Position numbers and translations under genes: made by a program
The notes under the pieces: generated by a model
Seen by the model: the letters and a program-made list of their open reading frames with translations, nothing else
Told to the model about the DNA's origin: nothing
The model's database searches: none
NCBI RefSeq assembly: GCF_030864355.1
Contig: NC_083398.1
Span: 496,001-560,000, forward strand
Source of the DNA: Cutaneotrichosporon cavernicola
Lineage: Eukaryota > Basidiomycota > Tremellomycetes > Trichosporonales > Trichosporonaceae
Direction: 5' to 3'
DNA: 64,000 bases
Part shown: in pieces, positions 11,500 through 21,922 of the stretch
Position numbering within the stretch: position 1 is the stretch's first letter
Layout of the letters: the number at the start of each line of letters is the position of its first letter

Positions 11500-12213
11500 G
11501 CGGGTGTGTGCATAGAGAACGGGGTGCGTAGTCGGACGTCGGGTGGCATGATAGAGGGCTGTAAGCTGGCATATTAGAGGATAGTAGCCGTAGCTGGGCA
11601 GGTATTGATGGGCGGCATCGCTCTCCACGCCTGTCACTATGCACATAATACATGAATCCGAGTAGATGTACCCTCTAAGCATACCCCAAGCGCACTGTTT
11701 GCACGCGCAGGGAATAAAAGAGGTCCATCCCGCCTCTAGGGCGGGGTGGGTCTGTCTTTTGGCGACTTTTTGACCGCGCAAGCTGGTGAGCAGCAGGCGC
11801 GGCTTCGAAAGTGCCGATGAGGGAGGGGAAGAGGGAAGAGAGATGAAAGAGGAAAAAGAGGCCTGGAATTGGGAGAGATCACGCGCGAAGAGGTGTTAGC
11901 ATGGCGTACGTAGGATGAGGATGCAGAGGATGCGATGATGAAGAATGAGATCAAGTCCAAAGTCGAGAGTGAGGAAACACGTTTTAAGCCGCCGAAATTT
12001 CGCCCTCTCGCACCAACCCCACGGGGTAATGTCCACCAACACTAAAGCACATGTGGCAGTCTTGAGATCAGATGTCAGGTCATGGGCAACAACTCAGTAA
12101 CAACGCAGGAGATGCATGGATGCATGGTGCATAATAGGCTACATGGTTATGTCTATCTTCGTCTCTATCCTTCCACTCTCTCTCAGTCTCTCCCTCGCCA
12201 CCACAGGAGCTCT
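11500..12213. other. Convergent intergenic region, no gene seen
   Basis: 714 bp between the stop of PPM1 and the stop of the large MDR fusion gene. Short open frames here have no recognisable content. It should hold both 3' ends. Confidence 0.5.
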
Positions 12214-15200
12214 CTAGTTGACGATCCGCACGACTGCGACCCGCAACCGGTCCATGTTCCTTCTGCTTGCGAACACGCTCGCACCGAGCTCGAACGGCAC
12301 GATCTCCTCCAAGGCCGGATGTAATACGCCCAGCACAGGTTCCTCTAGAACATCGCGGTAGTCGAGCCCGCTCGCGTCGACGGGCGCGTCACCCGCCCCT
12401 GCAGGCTGGACGTAACTGGCGCTCAACGTCTTGCGTTTGGCAAACCCAAGCTTTGTCTTGAGAGTGTGTTTTTGGGTTGGGCCGTCTCCACTTTTCAAGG
12501 ACAGGACGTGGCCCCGGTCGGTGAGGATGCGGCGGGCCGCGTCGGCTGCGCCAGCTGTATCGATCACGAGGGTGAAGAGGTTCTCGGGGAGGCCGTGCAT
12601 AACGCTCGAAGGGGAGCCCGCCAGTACGCCACGGGCGCCATATGCCAACGCGTCGGCTTGAGCTCCCTCCACACCGCCGGGGACGATTGCCGTCACAATG
12701 AGTCCCATGCGCGTCAGTTCTTGGCAGAAGAGGGCGGGCAAGCCCTCGTGCGCGTCCATCACCAATGCCTGCTGCCCACGGGTTGCACCAACATCGCGTA
12801 TCGCCCGGTGTACGGCTATCCCTTGTGCCGGAAGAGCAGCGAGCTCCTCCAGCTCGAGACGAGTGTTGGGGTTGACGCGCGCAACGCGTCGTCGGTCCGC
12901 GACGAGGTACTCTGCCAGTGCGCCGGAGTTCCGGATGTCTAGGAGGCCGATGACCACGTCGCCGCGCACAATCTCCTTCTCGTCTGCCCCAGTCGTGATG
13001 CAGCGCCCCACAAACGAGCGGCCTGGGATCCAACGTCCGACATCGTGTCTACTCTTCTCATCCAGTGCCGCGATGTCCAGCCAGTCCACAGCGACGGCAT
13101 AGACCTGGATGAGTATCTGGGCACTCGAGACGCGGTATGGAGGCTTGACCGTCGAGAAGTCGACAGGCGGCGGGAGCGTCCAGCGCAGGTGCTCAGGTGT
13201 CGGGCTCTCGTGCTTCAAGTGGTAGGTGTGCAATGCGGACGAGAGCGTGATCGCTGCCATTGACGTCGGCGGCACGCCGAGCAGTTGCAGGTCTGGGCCA
13301 TTGGCCTTTGTCGGATCGCCTGGCTTGAAGTTTCCGCCCTTAGGTAGCACCATGTTTCTGTCGTCAGCAAGACCTCGGAAGAACTCACGTGTAGCCGTTC
13401 TGCTGCATCTGGTCGTATCCGTTGCTCTCCATGAGTGGGTAGTTATTGAGTGGTCGGATGCTCGGCGTATCGAGCGAGATCACCCCTGTGCCGTTGGAGG
13501 GAGCAACAACATCACCGGGGTTGTAGTCGCCCGTGCGCGACGGTGCTCGGAAGGACTGCGTCCGCAACAGCTCCCGTGGCGTCTCACCCCGCGAGCCAAA
13601 GCTACTCCGCCTAGGATCGACGCTGTGCCGCCGGTCGAACTCGCGTGGATATGACGGCCTCGCAAGCTCGGACGACGCGTACTCCCTCGGGTTTCGCCCA
13701 ATATCCGACGCCGTGCGTGAGTACCGCCTGACATTGAACAGCGACGCCGAGCGCTTCGGTGTCAAGTTGCCTCTGGCGCCCAGTTCAGACGACGACGAGC
13801 CGAACTTGTGGCTGTTCCTGCGCTGGGGAAGGTACAGCTCGTTCGAATCCTGGACACTCATCTCGGGGAGGACAGTTAGGACGTTGGGGTTGAGGCCAGA
13901 CGCTAGCCCGAGGCGCGCGGCATGGGCACGGGCCGCCGCCTCGTACGGCGACGAGTTGTCGGGGAGAGGTGGGAGTGGTGAGTTGAGGCGACCTGGGCGA
14001 GCAGACGCTGCAGAGTACATTGACGGAGCGGAGTACTGGGACGAATGAGAGCTAGGCGCGCGGGACGGCGCTTTGCTCCGCTCGTCGCGGTCGTAGAACG
14101 CGTCCGCAGGCCAATGGCCATTGGCCTTTGGAGGCGAAGTGTGTGTACTCGGACGCTCCGTGGTGTATTTATAGTGCTCGTTGTAGTCCGCGCTGCCGAC
14201 GTCTGCGGCGGCACGGGCACCGTACTCATCTGCATAGGCTAACCGCTGAGCCTCATCATTGGTTGGATGGTCGGGACGTGGGGAGGCATATGATCGTGAT
14301 GGCCGCTCACCCTCATCGGATTCGTCGGCGTCCGCGGAGTGGTACACCGTCCTCAGGCGCGACTGGGGCACCCGGCCGCTGACGCTCGAGGTCGGTGATA
14401 CCACGACGTGGACCGGGGCGATCGATGGGATCGACATTCGCGAGCCCTGCGAGGCACCAGCGACGGACCCAGACGCGCTCTGAGCGATGGACGAGCTAGC
14501 TGCCGACGACGACGACCGGCCACCAAGATCGAAGGACGAATTGCGCGATCCTGGCAGCGGCGCCGCCCGCGACCGCGGCGGGAGCGGCTGGAACGCAGAC
14601 CACCCGTCGCCGTCGGTTGGCACGTACATCTTGATGGGCTCGGCCGCGGCCGCTGCCCATCCACCCTGGCCGATCACAGCACGGTTGTGGGGACCATGAC
14701 CAACGGCGTTTGACGCTGAGGTATCATCGCTGTTCCTCGAGCTCGATGGAAGGGCATCTTGCTGCGCATCGTGCCAGTCGTCCATCGACATACTCTGGCG
14801 TGGGGTCTCGTAGGCCAAAGACGAAGACGACCGCAGTATTGGCCCCGGCGGACTCAGATGGGCTTCGGCGTCGTAGGCCGATTCCGAGCGACGTACGCCA
14901 CGGAACTGTGGCTCCGGTTGATGTGGCGTTTCAGGAGACATGGGTTGTGTCGATGGAGATAGACCTCGGCGCGGCAAGACATGCTGTGGCTGTGGTGGAG
15001 TGGGTGACATAGCCCGCGACGTGGCGGCGTGTCTCACAGGCTTGTCAGGAACAATAGTATGTTGTGACGATACCGTGCCACTCCGCTCCGACCGCGTCGA
15101 CTTGGCCGACCGCACACTCCGTTTTGAGTTGGACCGCTGCAGCGATGAGGTATAGTCGACGCTCCGCTTCGAGTTCGACCTCTGCAGCGACGAAGTGTAG

Positions 15201-18025
15201 TTGTCAACCATAGTCGCGGCTCTGGTCTTCGGCCCTCTCTCGGTCGTGGCCGCACTCGGAGTGGACGGGCTGTTTAACACTTGTACGAAAGCACCCCTGA
15301 CACGCCCGCCTCGGTCCAGCTTGCTCTTGCGCGGTGGGGTTGGAGGCGTGTCGGCACCGGAACCGGAGGCCTGCCGTCGAGCGAGAGAATTGGTGCGTGA
15401 CAGAGGCTTGCTCTTTTCATGTGGCTCGTACCACTTCTGCGTGTCGTCCACCGGCCGCGCCACGGCGTGACTGGCGACTCTTGAGGCTCTGCTTCTGGGT
15501 GGAGGTTCGGGTACCGCATAGGCTGGCCCTGAGGGGTTGTAATAGGCGATCTCCTCTGGGGCGAAGTTGTCGATATCCACCTCGTCATCAAGGTACATGC
15601 TGGACGTCGACGTCACGTGGCTGCGTGGAGCTGACGGTGGGACCTCCTTCACAACTGGCACATCGGACTCCTCTGCGAGGTCGAGCTCACGTTTCAGCGG
15701 TGGCGAGTCGAGGTCGCGGAAGGGGCTGCCCATCACGTCCGTGAAAGTCGCAGGTGTGGGAGGCTGAAGATGGAACGTCGGCAGATCCGAGAACTGATCG
15801 TGCGGCGTTCCTGCCTCCTCCAAGTGCTCATCGGACACTGCGCTGGCCTGCGGTAAGGAGGGGACGCTTTCAGCCATTGATTCGACAACGGGTTCCTCGG
15901 CCATCTGAAATGAGTCGTCATCGGACTCATGATCCGCCGCGGCGTCCTCCTCGTCTGGGGTACTAGGAGCCGCTGGAAAGGTGCCAGGCAGTGAGGTTGT
16001 CAGTGCCGAGGGTAATGGTGACTGCTGGCCGGCTGGAGGTGCAGGTGTAGGGGCAGGGGTAGATTTGACATGAGCGGAGGCCTCGACAACGGCATGTGCC
16101 AGAGGCGCGGACGCCAGCAGCACGGCATGTGGCACTGGTTGGCTCGCATGGGTTGGTTGCTCCACATGGATGTGCTTGCGCTCCTCGCCGCATCCCAGCA
16201 CGCTTGGGATGGATTTCGTCGTCGACCTACCAGGCACCTCGGCGAGTTCCCAAGTCCACGATCCTGGCATTTCGAGGGACTCATCCTGGTCATCCGCTGC
16301 GCGCAGCATCTCGCCAAGCTTGTCCAGAGTGAGCGACGACTTCGACGCGTCGCCGTTTCCATTGAAGTAGAATGAGTTTCTGGGTGTGTAGTACACTGAC
16401 TTTTCCGATGCAGCGTCATCGAGGATCAGCGAAATGCGCCTGGACGACGCCTCCTCGTCAACCGAGGCGACAACCGACGCTCTTGTTTCTGTAGGGGAGT
16501 GCGGTGATACCAGTACCGTGTCGGGAACGGAGCTGGTGCTGGAGTTTACGTCGCTGCCGGGCGTCGACTGGAGGCCGGACAGTGTCGTTGTGATCGTCGT
16601 CCCACGCGTTGACAGTGATGGGTTCCTCGACGAGGTCAGCTGAAGTGGAGGTTCGGGCTTTGGCAGGTGGGGCAGGGCTGGTGGAGCAGGTGTGCGCGTC
16701 TCGGGCACCGGGACTCCCTGCGCTCTGACCTGCCTTGAGGGCTGGGCCGTCTCCTCTTTCTCACCCCGGTCACCAGGCGCCGGACGCTTGGATACCGCCT
16801 TTCCGCCTGTGGAGGAATCTCCGGTCCCCGGGTGAAATGCCTGTACGCGCGCCTCGGGAAGTGGCACGAGTGGCGCAGGAGGTGTCCCTCGCGATGCGCC
16901 GCCAATTGACGTCGATGAGCTGACACTGTCGATGGACTCTCGCCTAGCTCCAGGCGCCCCTCGCTTTGGACTGCGAGGTGGGACAGGGGGAAGGTCGTCC
17001 TGGATGTGCACCTGGGGCCTGGGCGGCGTGTCAGGCTCAGCTGAAGGTGTTGTTGACGACCGCTCATCAGAGGAATGGGAGTAATGGGAGTAGTGAGATT
17101 CCGTGTCCTCGTCGGAATACACGTAGGGCGGGTCGGAGTACTGGACGACATCGGCAAATTGCACAACGCGGGGCGAGGTCGGGCTGCTGCGTTCTCGCGC
17201 TTCGGAGACGCCAGAAGCGGGTAGATGAAGAGGGAGAGGAGGCGAGGGACGGGAAAGGGTCGAGGGCGGTGCGATGGCCAGAGTAAGTGAAGGGATGTGT
17301 CGATCAATGGGCCGTGCGAGAGGGGGAGATTGTGGATGTGATACACGTCGAACAACGTGTGATCCTGCGCTGTCATGTTCCTCGGGATCAAGTGGTGGGC
17401 TCTGGAGGTGCGGCGGGTCTTCAGGGCCGTTGATTCGGTGGCGTACGTCCTTTGTCCTCACGCTGGCCGGATGTTGTTGGGCGTAAGCCGGTTGATGGAA
17501 CTGTTGCTTTGGACGCGGCGGCCCTGATTCTGGCTGGCGCGAGCGCGAGTCACGCCGTGAAGGCGCGACATGGCGGTCTTCAGCATACTCAGCATGCTCA
17601 ACGGTCTGTGCTCTCGGCACATCATGTACGCCGGCTTCCTGTCTGAAGCGGACGTGATGTTGGTGCTGAGAAGGAATAGGAGGCAGTGGGGGAAGGTCGC
17701 CATCAAACAGCGCACCCTTGGAAGGCTTTGCGTTCAAGCTGTTTCGTCTTGGCTCTTCGGGCACCGGCGACGGACCCCTACGCCCGGCGAAGGAGTGGCG
17801 AGGTGGGGCAGGGTTCAGGTCCGGGGCGAGGTGGTGATACCGGCCTGGCTCGCTATCGTTGGAGAACAGGGAAGCTGTCCTACGCCTGCTGGGCCCGATG
17901 CCGAGGTCACTCCCTGTCTGTGAGACATATCTGCCCTCGGCGTTTGATCGATCCCACGGATAAGACGCCTCGGCGGCGTAGGAGCGGGATGGACGCTTGA
18001 GGACAGAGTCGAGGAACCGGCCCAT
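12214..18025 (-). CDS. Giant Ser/Pro-rich disordered protein fused to C-terminal MDR (zinc-less alcohol dehydrogenase-like) domain, 1,926 aa
   Basis: Two exons, 13389-18025 and 12214-13357, are joined by a 31-nt intron (donor GTGAGT, branch GCTGAC, acceptor GACAG); the join keeps phase and reads NGYTNMVLPKGG across the junction. The first ~1,550 residues are low complexity (Ser, Pro, Arg, His), with many possible phosphosites, SH3-type proline runs and an exact 14-residue tandem repeat. The last ~370 residues are a medium-chain reductase fold: a GroES-like part (QILIQVYAVAVDWLDIAAL, PGRSFVGRC) and a Rossmann part. The Rossmann glycine motif is degraded (ALVMDAHEGLPALF where GxGxxG is expected) and there are no zinc ligands, so catalysis is doubtful. 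Yeast Ast1/Ast2, MDR proteins that act in membrane-protein trafficking, are one possible analogue (inference only). If the intron is not used, the MDR part could start at the ATG at 13353 as a separate 379-residue protein. Confidence 0.8.
15106..15200 (-). repeat. Two-copy in-frame tandem repeat in the MDR fusion protein
   Basis: Two adjacent copies of YTSSLQRSNSKRSV lie in the disordered region. The copies differ at several third codon positions at the DNA level, so this is not a very recent duplication. Each carries RSNSKRS, a basic Ser-rich context suited to kinases. Confidence 0.85.
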
Positions 18026-18420
18026 GGTAAGAGAGAGCTGGAGTGTGGTGGGAGGAGCGGGAGGCGGGAGGCGGAAGGTTTAGACCAACCGGTGACAATG
18101 ATGAGGGCTGTACATGGACGTTGATGAATGGATGGGAGTCGATATGAGGTTGAGATGGAGTCAAGAATATGAGAAAGTGCCAGCGTCAAGTTGAAGTAGC
18201 CGTAATTGATGGATGGAGCGCAGACTTAGTCGATCAAGAACGTCATGACAACGTAATAAAACTCTATAAAGTATCTGATCCCGCTAATGAACGCTTTGTT
18301 GACGCAGTGGATGCCCGACATGGCAGCATTCCACATCTCGCCCATTCTTCCCTCGACCACCTCGAACCCGTCGTCCTCCCGCCAGCGCAATCTCTGCAAG
18401 CCGCGCGGCGGAGTTCGACC
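18026..18420. promoter_or_regulatory. Divergent intergenic region
   Basis: 395 bp between the starts of the MDR fusion gene and the pseudophosphatase gene. The second half is open in frame with the pseudophosphatase back to 18169, but this upstream part carries none of its conserved sequence. No specific sites recognised. Confidence 0.4.
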
Positions 18421-19725
18421 ATGCTCACCCCACCGTACAACTTCTCCATTGTGGCCGCTCCCATAGCACCCGACGGCGAGCGTGCCCAAATCCTCTACCG
18501 TGGTAGTATCCCCGCCGCGCGTAACGCCTCGTTCCTCCGCCGCCTCGGCATTCGCACCCTTGTCTACCTCCGCAAGAAGGAGTACAAGGAAGACGATCCA
18601 CTAGTCGTGTGGGCCGGCAAGCAAGGCATCGACCTGCGATGGGTAAAGGCCGAGAAGATGGAAGAAGAGACGCTTGGCATGGAGCCCGAGCACGTCACTG
18701 ACGTTCTCAAGGTACGACCGCCTCCGGTGGTGCTGACTGCAGATCCTTCTCAACCCTGTCGCATATCCGATTTACCTCGCCGACGCCGACGGTATCTCGC
18801 ACACCACGTTGGTAGTGGCATGCCTGCGGAAGCTGCAGGGCTGGCACTCGGAATGCATCGTCAACGAGATCTACCGGTGAGCTATTCGAGTGGGTCGGCT
18901 GACAGCAGCTTCGAGCCAGACCACGACGACCTCCCACTTGTGCCGTTCATTACGTCGTACCTCTCCACTTCGGCACCATCCAAGGATGATAGTGGCGCGC
19001 TCGCCCTTCCTCCACCACCGTACCCGACATGGTTGTGGCCCCAGCCTGCAACGATCCCAACGGGCTCGAGATCCGCGTCCATTGTCACAGGGCGATCGGA
19101 GCGCGCACTCTCGAGTGTTTCTAACGCCTCCAACACGTCCGGCAGCCTTCCGTTCCCCAACCCACTCACGGTGCGGCGCCATCCGTCTATGCGCCTCGGC
19201 TTCAGCAACGTCCCAGCGCAGCTGCCTGACAAGGCGCCGGGGCTGTGGCGCGAGCGCTCAAACACGGCTGCTTCGCGCGCCGTCAGTGATAAACCACGCA
19301 CCACGAGCCAAGGGAACACATTCAACTCACGCTCCGACTCAGGAGACGCAGAGGACCGACTGCGCATGCCGCACCACGTATCGTTCAGCGAGAATGTGCC
19401 GTCGGGCATATTAACGAGGTCGCCGGCGGTCCTGCCGAGCAACCTGCGCCACTCTAACGAACTGGGAGAGGAAGAGGCATCCGAGGCCACGGAGGATACA
19501 GCGAGGTTGAGAAGTACCGGTCTAACGGTCAGTGATGGCGACGTTGGGGACGACTATGCGTTAGACGACGCAGAGGACGAGTCCATCGATGACGACGGGG
19601 ATTATGACGAGGAGTATGAGGACGAAGACGAGGACGAGGACGATGAAGATGAGGAAGATGATGAGGAAGAAGATGAGCCGCCTGTGTCGCAGTACATCAG
19701 CGCGCTCGATCTGGCGGGGATGTGA
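18421..19725 (+). CDS. Siw14/Oca-type atypical tyrosine phosphatase homologue, catalytically dead, 413 aa
   Basis: Exons 18421-18711, 18743-18876 and 18909-19725 (introns 31 and 32 nt) close in phase. The N-terminal half follows the Oca1/Siw14 family (inositol-pyrophosphate and tyrosine phosphatases): PPYNFSIVA, ILYRGSIPAARNASFLRRLG, TLVYLRKKEY, PVAYPIYLADADGISHTT, VVACLRKLQGWHSECIVNEI, FEPDHDDLPLVPFI. At the signature loop the active family has HCxxGxxRTG; here the aligned run is ADADGISHTT, so the catalytic Cys and the phosphate-binding Arg are both replaced. Yeast Oca2/Oca4-type members are likewise thought to be non-catalytic partners in an Oca complex. The C-terminal half is Ser-rich, ending in a ~60-residue Asp/Glu stretch before SQYISALDLAG. 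The start at 18421 is chosen because conserved sequence begins there (MLTPPYNF). Confidence 0.85.
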   Translation: MLTPPYNFSIVAAPIAPDGERAQILYRGSIPAARNASFLRRLGIRTLVYLRKKEYKEDDPLVVWAGKQGIDLRWVKAEKMEEETLGMEPEHVTDVLKVRPPPVVLTADPSQPCRISDLPRRRRRYLAHHVGSGMPAEAAGLALGMHRQRDLPVSYSSGSADSSFEPDHDDLPLVPFITSYLSTSAPSKDDSGALALPPPPYPTWLWPQPATIPTGSRSASIVTGRSERALSSVSNASNTSGSLPFPNPLTVRRHPSMRLGFSNVPAQLPDKAPGLWRERSNTAASRAVSDKPRTTSQGNTFNSRSDSGDAEDRLRMPHHVSFSENVPSGILTRSPAVLPSNLRHSNELGEEEASEATEDTARLRSTGLTVSDGDVGDDYALDDAEDESIDDDGDYDEEYEDEDEDEDDEDEEDDEEEDEPPVSQYISALDLAGM

Positions 19726-20268
19726 GCGACGACGGTGTTGATGGGCAGCGAGCCGAGTCGAGAACCCGAGCCCAGACCTGGCCGATTTTTATGTTGTATT
19801 CTACCGTCACTTTTCCATTCTGTAGAGTACGAATAGCATTACGCATTGGTAGCGATTGACGTAGCTCTGTTTATGGTCTACATGGTATAGATTAATCGAG
19901 CGCAGAAGGGAGCGCCAACCGAGGTTTCCGTTGCACGCCTGAATCCTTATCAGTCGACGACTTTAGGCCAGCCATGGAACGTTGCGCCTGTTTTACGGAT
20001 TTAGCCAACCACAGTTTGTTATTGAATTATTACGGTGCCTAATTATCGCACGTGCTAATTGTAATGACGCCGAGTCGATCTTTTGGATGCTCTCTCGGCC
20101 CGGGTCTGCGGTCCATCCTTACCCCGGGCTGGGCGACTTCCAAAAACGTTCCATAATTCCACTCTCAACAACAACACTTTACGTACTCTACTCGTCTCGT
20201 ACAAAACGACCCCAGTGGCATTCTTTACTAGCCTATTCCCAACTCATCCCCGCCCTCAACTCACCAAC
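19726..20268. other. Intergenic region upstream of HIS1
   Basis: 543 bp between the pseudophosphatase stop and the HIS1 start. It holds the 3' end of the former and the promoter of the latter. The part near 19990-20070 is AT-richer than its surroundings. No gene seen. Confidence 0.45.
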
Positions 20269-21596
20269 ATGTCCGGCGCGCAAACTCCGCTTGGAGCCAA
20301 TGACAACGACATGAATTCGTCCACTATCTCCCTCCGGCCCTTGGCACGGCAGCAGGCCTCGGCGGGGAACGACCGCGAGAGCAAGAGTTCGTTCGGGTAC
20401 GAGAGCGCCATGAGCCTCCTCGTCGACAGCCTCAAGGACCGCCTCCTCTTTGCCATCCCCAAGAAGGGCCGTCTGTACGAGAAGACGGTTGAGCTGCTCG
20501 CCGGAGCGGACATCAAGTACAACCGTGCCCACCGTCTCGACGTTGCGCTCGTGAAGAACCACCCCATTGCTCTGTGAGTATCGGCTGGGGTCGTTTTTGG
20601 GGCCTTTGAGGCGTCTTTCAACCTCAACTTGTTCGCCTCCGTTCTTCCGCTCCCTTCCCCTTCTCTTCGACCATCAGGCCTTCATCCCCCGTCTCCCAGC
20701 GGCACTCGCTAACCCCAGCGTCTTCCTGCCCGCCGCCGATATCCCGCGCTTCGTGGCTCTCGGCTCGGTCTCGCTCGGTATCACGGGACAAGACGTTATC
20801 GCCGAGTCTAAACAGGGCCCGTTGATCCAGGAGATCCTGCCGCTCGGCTTTGGCAAGTGCAAGCTCCAGGTGCAGGTGCCTATGACTGGCCCAATGCAGA
20901 CCATTGAGGAGCTCTCCGGCAACCGCATCGCGACATCGTTCGAGACCCTCGCCGCCGCGCTGTTCAAGGACATCGATGCCCAGACCCAGTCCGTGAAGAA
21001 CACGAGCATCGAGTACCTTGGCGGCTCGGTCGAGGCCGCCTGTGCTCTCGGCATGGCGGATGGGATTGGTACGTATCTCGACTCGACACTGAGAGGAGGC
21101 CCGTGCTGACGCGTCTTCCTATTTTCTGTTATTGACCTCTTCGCGCCATAGTTGACCTTGTTGGTAAGTCACATGAGAATGTCCCGTGCTGACGGCAGAA
21201 TCTGGCGACACTATGCGCGCCGCTGGCCTTCACGCCATCCACACTCTAATGGACTCGGAGGCCGTCCTCATTGCCCCCAAGAAGCCGCACGCCTCCCTTA
21301 CCCCCGAGCTCGCGCCGCTCATCAACCTCGTCAAGAGCCGCATCGCCGGTGTGATCGCCGCCAAGAAGTACGTGTACATGTCGTACAACGTGCCCCGCGC
21401 AGTCCTCGAGTACGCGCTCAGGATCACGCCCGGTCGCCGCGCGCCGACCGTCTCGCCCCTCGACGAGGACGGGTGGGTGGCCGTCAGCTCGATGGTGGAG
21501 CGCAAGACGATGGCAGCCACGATGGACGAGCTGGAGAAGACGGGAGCAGAGGACATTCTCGTTCTTCCTCTCGACAACTGCCGTGTTGGCGTCTAG
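20269..21596 (+). CDS. HIS1: ATP phosphoribosyltransferase (histidine biosynthesis step 1), 354 aa
   Basis: Joins ATP and PRPP to phosphoribosyl-ATP, the committed, histidine-inhibited first step of histidine synthesis. Exons 20269-20573, 20719-21068, 21152-21163 and 21199-21596 close in phase; the third is a 12-nt microexon (VDLV). Family marks: LLFAIPKKGRLYEKTVELL; NRAHRLDVALVKNHPIAL; VFLPAADIPRFV; SLGITGQDV; the PRPP-site region EYLGGSVEAACALGMADGIVDLV followed by ESGDTMRAAGL; and a C-terminal regulatory domain with KKYVYMSYNVPRAVLE and GWVAVSSMV. It is a long-form (HisGL) enzyme with an N-terminal extension of about 45 residues. Confidence 0.95.
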
Positions 21597-21922
21597 TCGC
21601 GTCCATCTTAGTCATATTAGAGTATCACTTGCGCAGAGGGGTTATGCATTCCTTGTCAATAGTTTGGAAGTGGAGGAAACCAGTGATAGTCGTGGTTGAG
21701 TAACCTGGGGGTAACGGACGGAATCAAATTCCTCCACCGCGCGTCTCATGACGCGGTAATTAATGAGAGCTCGCACCAACACGAGTATTTAGTATTTGGT
21801 CTTCCCTCATCCCCTCATATCCTCACCGCCGCCAGTATCAACTTTGGGCCCCTCAACAACGACGAACTCCCCCATTTTAGAACTCACCTCTTCTCTGACT
21901 CTCGTTCACACAGCTGAGCGCA
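21597..21922. promoter_or_regulatory. HIS1-FEN1 intergenic region
   Basis: 326 bp between HIS1 and FEN1 on the same strand; it should contain the HIS1 3' end and the FEN1 promoter. A purine/pyrimidine-biased run lies just before the FEN1 start. Nothing else seen. Confidence 0.4.

Noticed and set aside
11880..11960. GATGATGA word resembling a box C snoRNA motif
   Set aside because: No convincing box D at the right distance with a terminal stem.
12389..13033. 214-codon frame inside the MDR domain, another frame of the same strand
   Set aside because: Arg/Pro-rich shadow of the MDR reading frame, which itself shows clear fold similarity.
13357..13389. MDR domain and disordered region as two separate genes
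   Set aside because: Only 31 bp separate the frames, with perfect splice signals and preserved phase; there is no room for a 3' end and a promoter.
13846..13862. tRNA-like T-loop word (gttcgaatcctgg)
   Set aside because: It lies inside the long disordered coding exon and no acceptor stem, D-arm or anticodon arm can be folded around it.
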